A stretch of DNA of 64,000 bases from Galaxea fascicularis (lineage: Eukaryota > Cnidaria > Anthozoa > Scleractinia > Euphylliidae). This document shows, in pieces, positions 22,189 to 36,075 of the stretch; the first letter of the stretch is position 1, and each line of letters starts with the position of its first letter. Location of the stretch: contig OX419342.1 of assembly GCA_948470475.1 (NCBI GenBank), positions 20,952,179-21,016,178 on the forward strand, written 5' to 3'. The notes beneath the pieces are model-generated. The model ran no database searches. It saw only the letters and a list, made by a program, of their open reading frames with translations, and was not told the origin of the DNA. The translations under genes were made by a program, and so were the position numbers.

Positions 22189-23972
22189 CTTACACAAATA
22201 ACAGCAAGCTCTTGGTAAATTACATCTACGTAAACATGTGGCAAATGTTACGACTAGATTTGAGGCCGGAAATCACACATTATGACACTTCAAATTATCA
22301 CATCACTTATCAGATCACTAGCATAGAATCAGTAAAGCCGCAAGGGCGGTAACAAGTCGGGAAACTGGAAAAACTTACGGTTTTCGCGCAGAAATACAGA
22401 GGCAAATCTTGTCCTCGCCTGATAGTTACTTGAAGTCCCGGATGTTGAAAAACGATTTCAAGCGAACTTCCGTCAAGCCCTTGTTTCTTGCTCAATTTTT
22501 ACTAAGTCTTTAGCCTGGTCAAAAGTCAAGTCCAATTTCACCATGTGCGCTTACGAATCAACCCTGACACCTACGTTTTGAGGCTAAAGACTCCTTACCT
22601 CCGAAAGCAAAGCTCTACAATAACCTTCACTGCGCCTAACAGTCGACTTCATAGCCCCGACAAGATAAATACGCACGAAGGTTATTAGACGAGGCAGATA
22701 CTGCATCTCGCTAGAATTTTTCCCTCACTGAGCTTCATGATGCTCTAAGGAAAACTTTGCTCTAGGAAGTGAACAGGAAAGCTAAATATACTGACTCCGT
22801 TTGAAACTAAGCCTACGCTAAGATTTCAAATTCATGCAAATTTTCTTAAGAAAGAGAGAGAGAGTGGGACCAAATAAAGAGTATTAAAAGGGAGGAGGGA
22901 GAGGGTAGGAGGGGGGGGGGGGGAGAAAGCTTATTTTAACTTTCAATGTTAACTTTCTCTTACTAATCAGCTAATTGCCATCGTCGCTTCCCCCAGCACA
23001 AGCAAAGACGAAGAAGAATAGAAGGGGGAAACACACCTCAGTACTAAAATAAACAAGGCTTAGTATAACTTTCCTGCGACCCTGTTTTCAAAAATCCAGG
23101 TAGATATCTCAAGCATATCGGTCGAATTGAACAGAATTCTTTCATATTCAACTTAAAACGATAGCAAACGTTCAAATGAAGAGTTCTAAGTGCGAAAAGC
23201 AGAGAAGTTGCCTTTAGATGATCAAATCTTCAGACATGAAACTGTGCTCTTGGTCATAACCATGACATAAATTACCTTAGAATACTAGTGACTTGCTTAA
23301 AGTGCAGACATTGTGAAAATCGGGGACTTATGTTAGGCTTGAAAGCCGTTTTCTAAGGTCTGTAACATTTGTACGCGAAAAGAGTTCTGATTTGAACAAG
23401 TTTGGCTGTGAAATCAGTCCCTATTTCCTAATCCTGTGAAATAATTATCTCAAGCATATCGGTCGAATTGAACAGAATTCTTTCATATTCAACTTAAAAC
23501 GATAGCAAACGTTCAAATGAAGAGTTCTAAGTGCGAAAAGCAGAGAAGTTGCCTTTAGATGATCAAATCTTCAGACATGAAACTGTGCTCTTGGTCATAA
23601 CCATGACATAAATTACCTTAGAATACTAGTGACTTGCTTAAAGTGCAGACATTGTGAAAATCGGGGACTTATGTTAGGCTTGAAAGCCGTTTTCTAAGGT
23701 CTGTAACATTTGTACGCGAAAAGAGTTCTGATTTGAACAAGTTTGGCTGTGAAATCAGTCCCTATTTCCTAATCCTGTGAAATATATACCCGACCTTATG
23801 AAAACCAGGTCGACGAAAATTCGAGGCTTTTTAGAACTTCCTTTGCTATTACCTCCGTTGTTCAACAAGGACACTTAACTTTTTGCTTATTACCAGATTA
23901 CAGTGTCGACGGAAGGAAAAAAAAAAAGAACATGGCTATTTGCTATATCACTAGACATGAAATCGACGTAAC

Positions 23973-24122
23973 CTCTGACCTGAACTATCGTGTGGGCAGT
24001 AGTGTCAGTTTTGCCCAAATCTTGCTTTGAAACGTCGACCTTGCCGAGAGCAAAGTTGCCGTCGGAAAGAGGCATCGATTTCCACGAAATCAAGCAACGT
24101 TTTAAACCGAATTCCCTGGTGG
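23973..24122 (-). CDS. Repeated exon b, unit 8 (type B)
   Basis: Same protein sequence as the unit 6 copy; phase 1 to 1. Confidence 0.45.
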
Positions 24123-25905
24123 CTTACACAAATAACAGCAAGCTCTTGGTAAATTACATCTACGTAAACATGTGGCAAATGTTACGACTAGATTTGAGGC
24201 CGGAAATCACACATTATGACACTTCAAATTATCACATCACTTATCAGATCACTAGCATAGAATCAGTAAAGCCGCAAGGGCGGTAACAAGTCGGGAAACT
24301 GGAAAAACTTACGGTTTTCGCGCAGAAATACAGAGGCAAATCTTGTCCTCGCCTGATAGTTACTTGAAGTCCCGGATGTTGAAAAACGATTTCAAGCGAA
24401 CTTCCGTCAAGCCCTTGTTTCTTGCTCAATTTTTACTAAGTCTTTAGCCTGGTCAAAAGTCAAGTCCAATTTCACCATGTGCGCTTACGAATCAACCCTG
24501 ACACCTACGTTTTGAGGCTAAAGACTCCTTACCTCCGAAAGCAAAGCTCTACAATAACCTTCACTGCGCCTAACAGTCGACTTCATAGCCCCGACAAGAT
24601 AAATACGCACGAAGGTTATTAGACGAGGCAGATACTGCATCTCGCTAGAATTTTTCCCTCACTGAGCTTCATGATGCTCTAAGGAAAACTTTGCTCTAGG
24701 AAGTGAACAGGAAAGCTAAATATACTGACTCCGTTTGAAACTAAGCCTACGCTAAGATTTCAAATTCATGCAAATTTTCTTAAGAAAGAGAGAGAGAGTG
24801 GGACCAAATAAAGAGTATTAAAAGGGAGGAGGGAGAGGGTAGGAGGGGGGGGGGGGGAGAAAGCTTATTTTAACTTTCAATGTTAACTTTCTCTTACTAA
24901 TCAGCTAATTGCCATCGTCGCTTCCCCCAGCACAAGCAAAGACGAAGAAGAATAGAAGGGGGAAACACACCTCAGTACTAAAATAAACAAGGCTTAGTAT
25001 AACTTTCCTGCGACCCTGTTTTCAAAAATCCAGGTAGATATCTCAAGCATATCGGTCGAATTGAACAGAATTCTTTCATATTCAACTTAAAACGATAGCA
25101 AACGTTCAAATGAAGAGTTCTAAGTGCGAAAAGCAGAGAAGTTGCCTTTAGATGATCAAATCTTCAGACATGAAACTGTGCTCTTGGTCATAACCATGAC
25201 ATAAATTACCTTAGAATACTAGTGACTTGCTTAAAGTGCAGACATTGTGAAAATCGGGGACTTATGTTAGGCTTGAAAGCCGTTTTCTAAGGTCTGTAAC
25301 ATTTGTACGCGAAAAGAGTTCTGATTTGAACAAGTTTGGCTGTGAAATCAGTCCCTATTTCCTAATCCTGTGAAATAATTATCTCAAGCATATCGGTCGA
25401 ATTGAACAGAATTCTTTCATATTCAACTTAAAACGATAGCAAACGTTCAAATGAAGAGTTCTAAGTGCGAAAAGCAGAGAAGTTGCCTTTAGATGATCAA
25501 ATCTTCAGACATGAAACTGTGCTCTTGGTCATAACCATGACATAAATTACCTTAGAATACTAGTGACTTGCTTAAAGTGCAGACATTGTGAAAATCGGGG
25601 ACTTATGTTAGGCTTGAAAGCCGTTTTCTAAGGTCTGTAACATTTGTACGCGAAAAGAGTTCTGATTTGAACAAGTTTGGCTGTGAAATCAGTCCCTATT
25701 TCCTAATCCTGTGAAATATATACCCGACCTTATGAAAACCAGGTCGACGAAAATTCGAGGCTTTTTAGAACTTCCTTTGCTATTACCTCCGTTGTTCAAC
25801 AAGGACACTTAACTTTTTGCTTATTACCAGATTACAGTGTCGACGGAAGGAAAAAAAAAAGAACATGGCTATTTGCTATATCACTAGACATGAAATCGAC
25901 GTAAC

Positions 25906-26055
25906 CTCTGACCTGAACTATCGTGTGGGCAGTAGTGTCAGTTTTGCCCAAATCTTGCTTTGAAACGTCGACCTTGCCGAGAGCAAAGTTGCCGTCGGAA
26001 AGAGGCATCGATTTCCACGAAATCAAGCAACGTTTTAAACCGAATTCCCTGGTGG
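25906..26055 (-). CDS. Repeated exon b, unit 9 (type B)
   Basis: Same protein sequence as the unit 6 copy; the neighbouring poly-A run is one base shorter than in unit 8. Confidence 0.45.
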
Positions 26056-27839
26056 CTTACACAAATAACAGCAAGCTCTTGGTAAATTACATCTACGTAA
26101 ACATGTGGCAAATGTTACGACTAGATTTGAGGCCGGAAATCACACATTATGACACTTCAAATTATCACATCACTTATCAGATCACTAGCATAGAATCAGT
26201 AAAGCCGCAAGGGCGGTAACAAGTCGGGAAACTGGAAAAACTTACGGTTTTCGCGCAGAAATACAGAGGCAAATCTTGTCCTCGCCTGATAGTTACTTGA
26301 AGTCCCGGATGTTGAAAAACGATTTCAAGCGAACTTCCGTCAAGCCCTTGTTTCTTGCTCAATTTTTACTAAGTCTTTAGCCTGGTCAAAAGTCAAGTCC
26401 AATTTCACCATGTGCGCTTACGAATCAACCCTGACACCTACGTTTTGAGGCTAAAGACTCCTTACCTCCGAAAGCAAAGCTCTACAATAACCTTCACTGC
26501 GCCTAACAGTCGACTTCATAGCCCCGACAAGATAAATACGCACGAAGGTTATTAGACGAGGCAGATACTGCATCTCGCTAGAATTTTTCCCTCACTGAGC
26601 TTCATGATGCTCTAAGGAAAACTTTGCTCTAGGAAGTGAACAGGAAAGCTAAATATACTGACTCCGTTTGAAACTAAGCCTACGCTAAGATTTCAAATTC
26701 ATGCAAATTTTCTTAAGAAAGAGAGAGAGAGTGGGACCAAATAAAGAGTATTAAAAGGGAGGAGGGAGAGGGTAGGAGGGGGGGGGGGGGGAGAAAGCTT
26801 ATTTTAACTTTCAATGTTAACTTTCTCTTACTAATCAGCTAATTGCCATCGTCGCTTCCCCCAGCACAAGCAAAGACGAAGAAGAATAGAAGGGGGAAAC
26901 ACACCTCAGTACTAAAATAAACAAGGCTTAGTATAACTTTCCTGCGACCCTGTTTTCAAAAATCCAGGTAGATATCTCAAGCATATCGGTCGAATTGAAC
27001 AGAATTCTTTCATATTCAACTTAAAACGATAGCAAACGTTCAAATGAAGAGTTCTAAGTGCGAAAAGCAGAGAAGTTGCCTTTAGATGATCAAATCTTCA
27101 GACATGAAACTGTGCTCTTGGTCATAACCATGACATAAATTACCTTAGAATACTAGTGACTTGCTTAAAGTGCAGACATTGTGAAAATCGGGGACTTATG
27201 TTAGGCTTGAAAGCCGTTTTCTAAGGTCTGTAACATTTGTACGCGAAAAGAGTTCTGATTTGAACAAGTTTGGCTGTGAAATCAGTCCCTATTTCCTAAT
27301 CCTGTGAAATAATTATCTCAAGCATATCGGTCGAATTGAACAGAATTCTTTCATATTCAACTTAAAACGATAGCAAACGTTCAAATGAAGAGTTCTAAGT
27401 GCGAAAAGCAGAGAAGTTGCCTTTAGATGATCAAATCTTCAGACATGAAACTGTGCTCTTGGTCATAACCATGACATAAATTACCTTAGAATACTAGTGA
27501 CTTGCTTAAAGTGCAGACATTGTGAAAATCGGGGACTTATGTTAGGCTTGAAAGCCGTTTTCTAAGGTCTGTAACATTTGTACGCGAAAAGAGTTCTGAT
27601 TTGAACAAGTTTGGCTGTGAAATCAGTCCCTATTTCCTAATCCTGTGAAATATATACCCGACCTTATGAAAACCAGGTCGACGAAAATTCGAGGCTTTTT
27701 AGAACTTCCTTTGCTATTACCTCCGTTGTTCAACAAGGACACTTAACTTTTTGCTTATTACCAGATTACAGTGTCGACGGAAGGAAAAAAAAAAGAACAT
27801 GGCTATTTGCTATATCACTAGACATGAAATCGACGTAAC

Positions 27840-27989
27840 CTCTGACCTGAACTATCGTGTGGGCAGTAGTGTCAGTTTTGCCCAAATCTTGCTTTGAAAC
27901 GTCGACCTTGCCGAGAGCAAAGTTGCCGTCGGAAAGAGGCATCGATTTCCACGAAATCAAGCAACGTTTTAAACCGAATTCCCTGGTGG
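27840..27989 (-). CDS. Repeated exon b, unit 10 (type B)
   Basis: Same protein sequence as the unit 6 copy; phase 1 to 1. Confidence 0.45.
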
Positions 27990-29773
27990 CTTACACAAAT
28001 AACAGCAAGCTCTTGGTAAATTACATCTACGTAAACATGTGGCAAATGTTACGACTAGATTTGAGGCCGGAAATCACACATTATGACACTTCAAATTATC
28101 ACATCACTTATCAGATCACTAGCATAGAATCAGTAAAGCCGCAAGGGCGGTAACAAGTCGGGAAACTGGAAAAACTTACGGTTTTCGCGCAGAAATACAG
28201 AGGCAAATCTTGTCCTCGCCTGATAGTTACTTGAAGTCCCGGATGTTGAAAAACGATTTCAAGCGAACTTCCGTCAAGCCCTTGTTTCTTGCTCAATTTT
28301 TACTAAGTCTTTAGCCTGGTCAAAAGTCAAGTCCAATTTCACCATGTGCGCTTACGAATCAACCCTGACACCTACGTTTTGAGGCTAAAGACTCCTTACC
28401 TCCGAAAGCAAAGCTCTACAATAACCTTCACTGCGCCTAACAGTCGACTTCATAGCCCCGACAAGATAAATACGCACGAAGGTTATTAGACGAGGCAGAT
28501 ACTGCATCTCGCTAGAATTTTTCCCTCACTGAGCTTCATGATGCTCTAAGGAAAACTTTGCTCTAGGAAGTGAACAGGAAAGCTAAATATACTGACTCCG
28601 TTTGAAACTAAGCCTACGCTAAGATTTCAAATTCATGCAAATTTTCTTAAGAAAGAGAGAGAGAGTGGGACCAAATAAAGAGTATTAAAAGGGAGGAGGG
28701 AGAGGGTAGGAGGGGGGGGGGGGGGAGAAAGCTTATTTTAACTTTCAATGTTAACTTTCTCTTACTAATCAGCTAATTGCCATCGTCGCTTCCCCCAGCA
28801 CAAGCAAAGACGAAGAAGAATAGAAGGGGGAAACACACCTCAGTACTAAAATAAACAAGGCTTAGTATAACTTTCCTGCGACCCTGTTTTCAAAAATCCA
28901 GGTAGATATCTCAAGCATATCGGTCGAATTGAACAGAATTCTTTCATATTCAACTTAAAACGATAGCAAACGTTCAAATGAAGAGTTCTAAGTGCGAAAA
29001 GCAGAGAAGTTGCCTTTAGATGATCAAATCTTCAGACATGAAACTGTGCTCTTGGTCATAACCATGACATAAATTACCTTAGAATACTAGTGACTTGCTT
29101 AAAGTGCAGACATTGTGAAAATCGGGGACTTATGTTAGGCTTGAAAGCCGTTTTCTAAGGTCTGTAACATTTGTACGCGAAAAGAGTTCTGATTTGAACA
29201 AGTTTGGCTGTGAAATCAGTCCCTATTTCCTAATCCTGTGAAATAATTATCTCAAGCATATCGGTCGAATTGAACAGAATTCTTTCATATTCAACTTAAA
29301 ACGATAGCAAACGTTCAAATGAAGAGTTCTAAGTGCGAAAAGCAGAGAAGTTGCCTTTAGATGATCAAATCTTCAGACATGAAACTGTGCTCTTGGTCAT
29401 AACCATGACATAAATTACCTTAGAATACTAGTGACTTGCTTAAAGTGCAGACATTGTGAAAATCGGGGACTTATGTTAGGCTTGAAAGCCGTTTTCTAAG
29501 GTCTGTAACATTTGTACGCGAAAAGAGTTCTGATTTGAACAAGTTTGGCTGTGAAATCAGTCCCTATTTCCTAATCCTGTGAAATATATACCCGACCTTA
29601 TGAAAACCAGGTCGACGAAAATTCGAGGCTTTTTAGAACTTCCTTTGCTATTACCTCCGTTGTTCAACAAGGACACTTAACTTTTTGCTTATTACCAGAT
29701 TACAGTGTCGACGGAAGGAAAAAAAAAAGAACATGGCTATTTGCTATATCACTAGACATGAAATCGACGTAAC

Positions 29774-29923
29774 CTCTGACCTGAACTATCGTGTGGGCAG
29801 TAGTGTCAGTTTTGCCCAAATCTTGCTTTGAAACGTCGACCTTGCCGAGAGCAAAGTTGCCGTCGGAAAGAGGCATCGATTTCCACGAAATCAAGCAACG
29901 TTTTAAACCGAATTCCCTGGTGG
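29774..29923 (-). CDS. Repeated exon b, unit 11 (type B)
   Basis: Same protein sequence as the unit 6 copy; phase 1 to 1. Confidence 0.45.
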
Positions 29924-31707
29924 CTTACACAAATAACAGCAAGCTCTTGGTAAATTACATCTACGTAAACATGTGGCAAATGTTACGACTAGATTTGAGG
30001 CCGGAAATCACACATTATGACACTTCAAATTATCACATCACTTATCAGATCACTAGCATAGAATCAGTAAAGCCGCAAGGGCGGTAACAAGTCGGGAAAC
30101 TGGAAAAACTTACGGTTTTCGCGCAGAAATACAGAGGCAAATCTTGTCCTCGCCTGATAGTTACTTGAAGTCCCGGATGTTGAAAAACGATTTCAAGCGA
30201 ACTTCCGTCAAGCCCTTGTTTCTTGCTCAATTTTTACTAAGTCTTTAGCCTGGTCAAAAGTCAAGTCCAATTTCACCATGTGCGCTTACGAATCAACCCT
30301 GACACCTACGTTTTGAGGCTAAAGACTCCTTACCTCCGAAAGCAAAGCTCTACAATAACCTTCACTGCGCCTAACAGTCGACTTCATAGCCCCGACAAGA
30401 TAAATACGCACGAAGGTTATTAGACGAGGCAGATACTGCATCTCGCTAGAATTTTTCCCTCACTGAGCTTCATGATGCTCTAAGGAAAACTTTGCTCTAG
30501 GAAGTGAACAGGAAAGCTAAATATACTGACTCCGTTTGAAACTAAGCCTACGCTAAGATTTCAAATTCATGCAAATTTTCTTAAGAAAGAGAGAGAGAGT
30601 GGGACCAAATAAAGAGTATTAAAAGGGAGGAGGGAGAGGGTAGGAGGGGGGGGGGGGGGAGAAAGCTTATTTTAACTTTCAATGTTAACTTTCTCTTACT
30701 AATCAGCTAATTGCCATCGTCGCTTCCCCCAGCACAAGCAAAGACGAAGAAGAATAGAAGGGGGAAACACACCTCAGTACTAAAATAAACAAGGCTTAGT
30801 ATAACTTTCCTGCGACCCTGTTTTCAAAAATCCAGGTAGATATCTCAAGCATATCGGTCGAATTGAACAGAATTCTTTCATATTCAACTTAAAACGATAG
30901 CAAACGTTCAAATGAAGAGTTCTAAGTGCGAAAAGCAGAGAAGTTGCCTTTAGATGATCAAATCTTCAGACATGAAACTGTGCTCTTGGTCATAACCATG
31001 ACATAAATTACCTTAGAATACTAGTGACTTGCTTAAAGTGCAGACATTGTGAAAATCGGGGACTTATGTTAGGCTTGAAAGCCGTTTTCTAAGGTCTGTA
31101 ACATTTGTACGCGAAAAGAGTTCTGATTTGAACAAGTTTGGCTGTGAAATCAGTCCCTATTTCCTAATCCTGTGAAATAATTATCTCAAGCATATCGGTC
31201 GAATTGAACAGAATTCTTTCATATTCAACTTAAAACGATAGCAAACGTTCAAATGAAGAGTTCTAAGTGCGAAAAGCAGAGAAGTTGCCTTTAGATGATC
31301 AAATCTTCAGACATGAAACTGTGCTCTTGGTCATAACCATGACATAAATTACCTTAGAATACTAGTGACTTGCTTAAAGTGCAGACATTGTGAAAATCGG
31401 GGACTTATGTTAGGCTTGAAAGCCGTTTTCTAAGGTCTGTAACATTTGTACGCGAAAAGAGTTCTGATTTGAACAAGTTTGGCTGTGAAATCAGTCCCTA
31501 TTTCCTAATCCTGTGAAATATATACCCGACCTTATGAAAACCAGGTCGACGAAAATTCGAGGCTTTTTAGAACTTCCTTTGCTATTACCTCCGTTGTTCA
31601 ACAAGGACACTTAACTTTTTGCTTATTACCAGATTACAGTGTCGACGGAAGGAAAAAAAAAAGAACATGGCTATTTGCTATATCACTAGACATGAAATCG
31701 ACGTAAC

Positions 31708-31857
31708 CTCTGACCTGAACTATCGTGTGGGCAGTAGTGTCAGTTTTGCCCAAATCTTGCTTTGAAACGTCGACCTTGCCGAGAGCAAAGTTGCCGTCGG
31801 AAAGAGGCATCGATTTCCACGAAATCAAGCAACGTTTTAAACCGAATTCCCTGGTGG
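31708..31857 (-). CDS. Repeated exon b, unit 12 (type B)
   Basis: Same protein sequence as the unit 6 copy; phase 1 to 1. Confidence 0.45.
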
Positions 31858-33641
31858 CTTACACAAATAACAGCAAGCTCTTGGTAAATTACATCTACGT
31901 AAACATGTGGCAAATGTTACGACTAGATTTGAGGCCGGAAATCACACATTATGACACTTCAAATTATCACATCACTTATCAGATCACTAGCATAGAATCA
32001 GTAAAGCCGCAAGGGCGGTAACAAGTCGGGAAACTGGAAAAACTTACGGTTTTCGCGCAGAAATACAGAGGCAAATCTTGTCCTCGCCTGATAGTTACTT
32101 GAAGTCCCGGATGTTGAAAAACGATTTCAAGCGAACTTCCGTCAAGCCCTTGTTTCTTGCTCAATTTTTACTAAGTCTTTAGCCTGGTCAAAAGTCAAGT
32201 CCAATTTCACCATGTGCGCTTACGAATCAACCCTGACACCTACGTTTTGAGGCTAAAGACTCCTTACCTCCGAAAGCAAAGCTCTACAATAACCTTCACT
32301 GCGCCTAACAGTCGACTTCATAGCCCCGACAAGATAAATACGCACGAAGGTTATTAGACGAGGCAGATACTGCATCTCGCTAGAATTTTTCCCTCACTGA
32401 GCTTCATGATGCTCTAAGGAAAACTTTGCTCTAGGAAGTGAACAGGAAAGCTAAATATACTGACTCCGTTTGAAACTAAGCCTACGCTAAGATTTCAAAT
32501 TCATGCAAATTTTCTTAAGAAAGAGAGAGAGAGTGGGACCAAATAAAGAGTATTAAAAGGGAGGAGGGAGAGGGTAGGAGGGGGGGGGGGGGGAGAAAGC
32601 TTATTTTAACTTTCAATGTTAACTTTCTCTTACTAATCAGCTAATTGCCATCGTCGCTTCCCCCAGCACAAGCAAAGACGAAGAAGAATAGAAGGGGGAA
32701 ACACACCTCAGTACTAAAATAAACAAGGCTTAGTATAACTTTCCTGCGACCCTGTTTTCAAAAATCCAGGTAGATATCTCAAGCATATCGGTCGAATTGA
32801 ACAGAATTCTTTCATATTCAACTTAAAACGATAGCAAACGTTCAAATGAAGAGTTCTAAGTGCGAAAAGCAGAGAAGTTGCCTTTAGATGATCAAATCTT
32901 CAGACATGAAACTGTGCTCTTGGTCATAACCATGACATAAATTACCTTAGAATACTAGTGACTTGCTTAAAGTGCAGACATTGTGAAAATCGGGGACTTA
33001 TGTTAGGCTTGAAAGCCGTTTTCTAAGGTCTGTAACATTTGTACGCGAAAAGAGTTCTGATTTGAACAAGTTTGGCTGTGAAATCAGTCCCTATTTCCTA
33101 ATCCTGTGAAATAATTATCTCAAGCATATCGGTCGAATTGAACAGAATTCTTTCATATTCAACTTAAAACGATAGCAAACGTTCAAATGAAGAGTTCTAA
33201 GTGCGAAAAGCAGAGAAGTTGCCTTTAGATGATCAAATCTTCAGACATGAAACTGTGCTCTTGGTCATAACCATGACATAAATTACCTTAGAATACTAGT
33301 GACTTGCTTAAAGTGCAGACATTGTGAAAATCGGGGACTTATGTTAGGCTTGAAAGCCGTTTTCTAAGGTCTGTAACATTTGTACGCGAAAAGAGTTCTG
33401 ATTTGAACAAGTTTGGCTGTGAAATCAGTCCCTATTTCCTAATCCTGTGAAATATATACCCGACCTTATGAAAACCAGGTCGACGAAAATTCGAGGCTTT
33501 TTAGAACTTCCTTTGCTATTACCTCCGTTGTTCAACAAGGACACTTAACTTTTTGCTTATTACCAGATTACAGTGTCGACGGAAGGAAAAAAAAAAGAAC
33601 ATGGCTATTTGCTATATCACTAGACATGAAATCGACGTAAC

Positions 33642-33791
33642 CTCTGACCTGAACTATCGTGTGGGCAGTAGTGTCAGTTTTGCCCAAATCTTGCTTTGAA
33701 ACGTCGACCTTGCCGAGAGCAAAGTTGCCGTCGGAAAGAGGCATCGATTTCCACGAAATCAAGCAACGTTTTAAACCGAATTCCCTGGTGG
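33642..33791 (-). CDS. Repeated exon b, unit 13 (type B, first in transcription order)
   Basis: Same protein sequence as the unit 6 copy. It is the first copy the polymerase meets after exon 8. Its unit lacks the tail and is cut off at (AT)n near 34710. Confidence 0.45.
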
Positions 33792-34850
33792 CTTACACAA
33801 ATAACAGCAAGCTCTTGGTAAATTACATCTACGTAAACATGTGGCAAATGTTACGACTAGATTTGAGGCCGGAAATCACACATTATGACACTTCAAATTA
33901 TCACATCACTTATCAGATCACTAGCATAGAATCAGTAAAGCCGCAAGGGCGGTAACAAGTCGGGAAACTGGAAAAACTTACGGTTTTCGCGCAGAAATAC
34001 AGAGGCAAATCTTGTCCTCGCCTGATAGTTACTTGAAGTCCCGGATGTTGAAAAACGATTTCAAGCGAACTTCCGTCAAGCCCTTGTTTCTTGCTCAATT
34101 TTTACTAAGTCTTTAGCCTGGTCAAAAGTCAAGTCCAATTTCACCATGTGCGCTTACGAATCAACCCTGACACCTACGTTTTGAGGCTAAAGACTCCTTA
34201 CCTCCGAAAGCAAAGCTCTACAATAACCTTCACTGCGCCTAACAGTCGACTTCATAGCCCCGACAAGATAAATACGCACGAAGGTTATTAGACGAGGCAG
34301 ATACTGCATCTCGCTAGAATTTTTCCCTCACTGAGCTTCATGATGCTCTAAGGAAAACTTTGCTCTAGGAAGTGAACAGGAAAGCTAAATATACTGACTC
34401 CGTTTGAAACTAAGCCTACGCTAAGATTTCAAATTCATGCAAATTTTCTTAAGAAAGAGAGAGAGAGTGGGACCAAATAAAGAGTATTAAAAGGGAGGAG
34501 GGAGAGGGTAGGAGGGGGGGGGGGGGGGAGAAAGCTTATTTTAACTTTCAATGTTAACTTTCTCTTACTAATCAGCTAATTGCCATCGTCGCTTCCCCCA
34601 GCACAAGCAAAGACGAAGAAGAATAGAAGGGGGAAACACACCTCAGTACTAAAATAAACAAGGCTTAGTATAACTTTCCTGCGACCCTGTTTTCAAAAAT
34701 CCAGGTAGATATATATATAGTTGAATCATAAACAAAAAAGCGTTTTCATGCAATTCCCTTAGTCCCTGGTTCTGTCGGCGAAAAATCAAGTGTAACGGTC
34801 TTACAATGAAAATGCTCCAGAAAGAAAAAAATACCCTGTGATGCAACACT

Positions 34851-35432
34851 AGGCTCTTACCGATAGTGCTTGCACTTTTTTTGGCATTATTTGGCTTCAC
34901 GAGCACTTTTTTTTTTCATTTCATCCCAAAAAGCACTGCTAGCATTTTTTTGGATTTTCGACTGATTATTTGTATAATTTTGTGTTAAAAAGCACAATCT
35001 GACTTTATTTATGTCGTCCAAAGCCGCATTTTGTCCTCATAGGTCAGCGGTTGCCTTTTAGAAACCCAGTCCATCACACTCGTTCCAAGAGGGCGTCATC
35101 CACGTTGTCATCGAGTAATAATGGAAATTAGCCAGCCAAGGTAGAGATAGTTCGAGAGCGTACTCTGCCATCAATCAATGGAAAAATAAGACTAGGGGCA
35201 ACTGTGATGCAAAAAACATTGATCGTTACAATTTGTTGTTGAAAAATGTAACTGAAAATCTGAAAAATGTAATATTCTATGTTTAAAAGAATCGGAAAAA
35301 AGTGAGCATTTTTATGTAACCGAGGAGCACTTTTTAAAAAAGTTAGCATTATTTTAGCACTTTTTTGGCAAAAAAACAAGCACTGCTTTTAGCATTTAAT
35401 GCTTTTTTTACGAGCACTTTCGGTAAGAGCCT
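34851..35432. mobile_element. 582-bp MULE-type MITE with 10-bp target duplication
   Basis: The ends AGGCTCTTACCGA…/…TCGGTAAGAGCCT are inverted repeats, and ATGCAACACT flanks both sides (34841-34850 and 35433-35442). A 10-bp duplication is typical of Mutator-like elements. The interior is AT-rich with repeated AGCACTTTTT motifs and no credible gene. Confidence 0.85.
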
Positions 35433-35914
35433 ATGCAACACTCCTTTCTGTTTTAAAGAAATATGTGGTTTTAACGGGATCATGGCCACCTTCACGGCTG
35501 CCGCGAATAAAAAGGTCAGCTTGTCAAATGGTAGATATTCATTCCATTTTACTTGGAGACAAGTTGTGCTGCTCTGAGTTAGCGGAAGATTAACCTTTTT
35601 TTAGATACACGATGATATATTTGTCAATGAATGATCTTTTTTGTGCGTAAACTAAAAACAATCCTGAGTGTGCAGAACGTTAAATGCCTGGTATGTCACG
35701 CAGAGATCGCTAGAGAACTGATTAATGAAGTCATGCCATTCACGTCATGTCACGTCAAGTCAAGTTCAGTCAACTTGTACAACATCTAGATATGAATTTA
35801 ACACAGTTTTAAGCTCGGAAATACAGATCACTCATTTGTTAAGTCCCTGGGTTCACCACGTGGCATTTACATTTGCCATTCGTGCCGGGGAAAAATGCAA
35901 GTGGATTCGATTAC

Positions 35915-36075
35915 CTGCTTCATCGACAGCTTCCAAATAGTTCTTGTTGGACTCAAGCTCAAGTCTTGATCTCAGTTTGCGTAATAGTTGATCTTTAACA
36001 GCGGAAGTTGTGCAGAAGATCGTTATATCCGCCATCAGCAACACTGAGTTTGATTCAATGGCAGGACTCTGAGCA
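35915..36075 (-). CDS. Exon 8: last exon before the tandem array
   Basis: The acceptor TTCTTACAG|TGCTCAG has a good pyrimidine tract and the donor is GCAG|GTAATC. Entering in phase 2 it reads AQSPAIESNSVLLMADITIF, then about 30 residues ending LEAVDEA, leaving in phase 1. It lies directly upstream (in sense) of the 22 kb repeat array and shares phase 1 with both the repeated exon and the first exon after the array. No named domain was recognised. Splice sites are the main support. Confidence 0.5.

Larger units (their letters stand above)
12285..34720. repeat. 22.4 kb tandem array of 13 exon-bearing units
   Basis: Thirteen head-to-tail units start at 12285, 13872, 15459, 17046, 18633 (type A) and 19921, 21854, 23788, 25722, 27656, 29590, 31524, 33458 (type B). 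Type A has a 1587-bp period; type B is about 1934 bp because a tail of about 341 bp is duplicated inside it. Units within a type differ mainly in poly-A and poly-G run length; A and B differ by scattered substitutions. Unit 5 and unit 13 lack the tail and end in (AT)n. The array lies in the host gene between the exons at 35915 and 12256, and each unit carries a candidate 150-bp exon and a second splice-donor-bearing reading frame. Near identity means recent amplification, ongoing homogenisation or an assembly effect. Confidence 0.95.
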
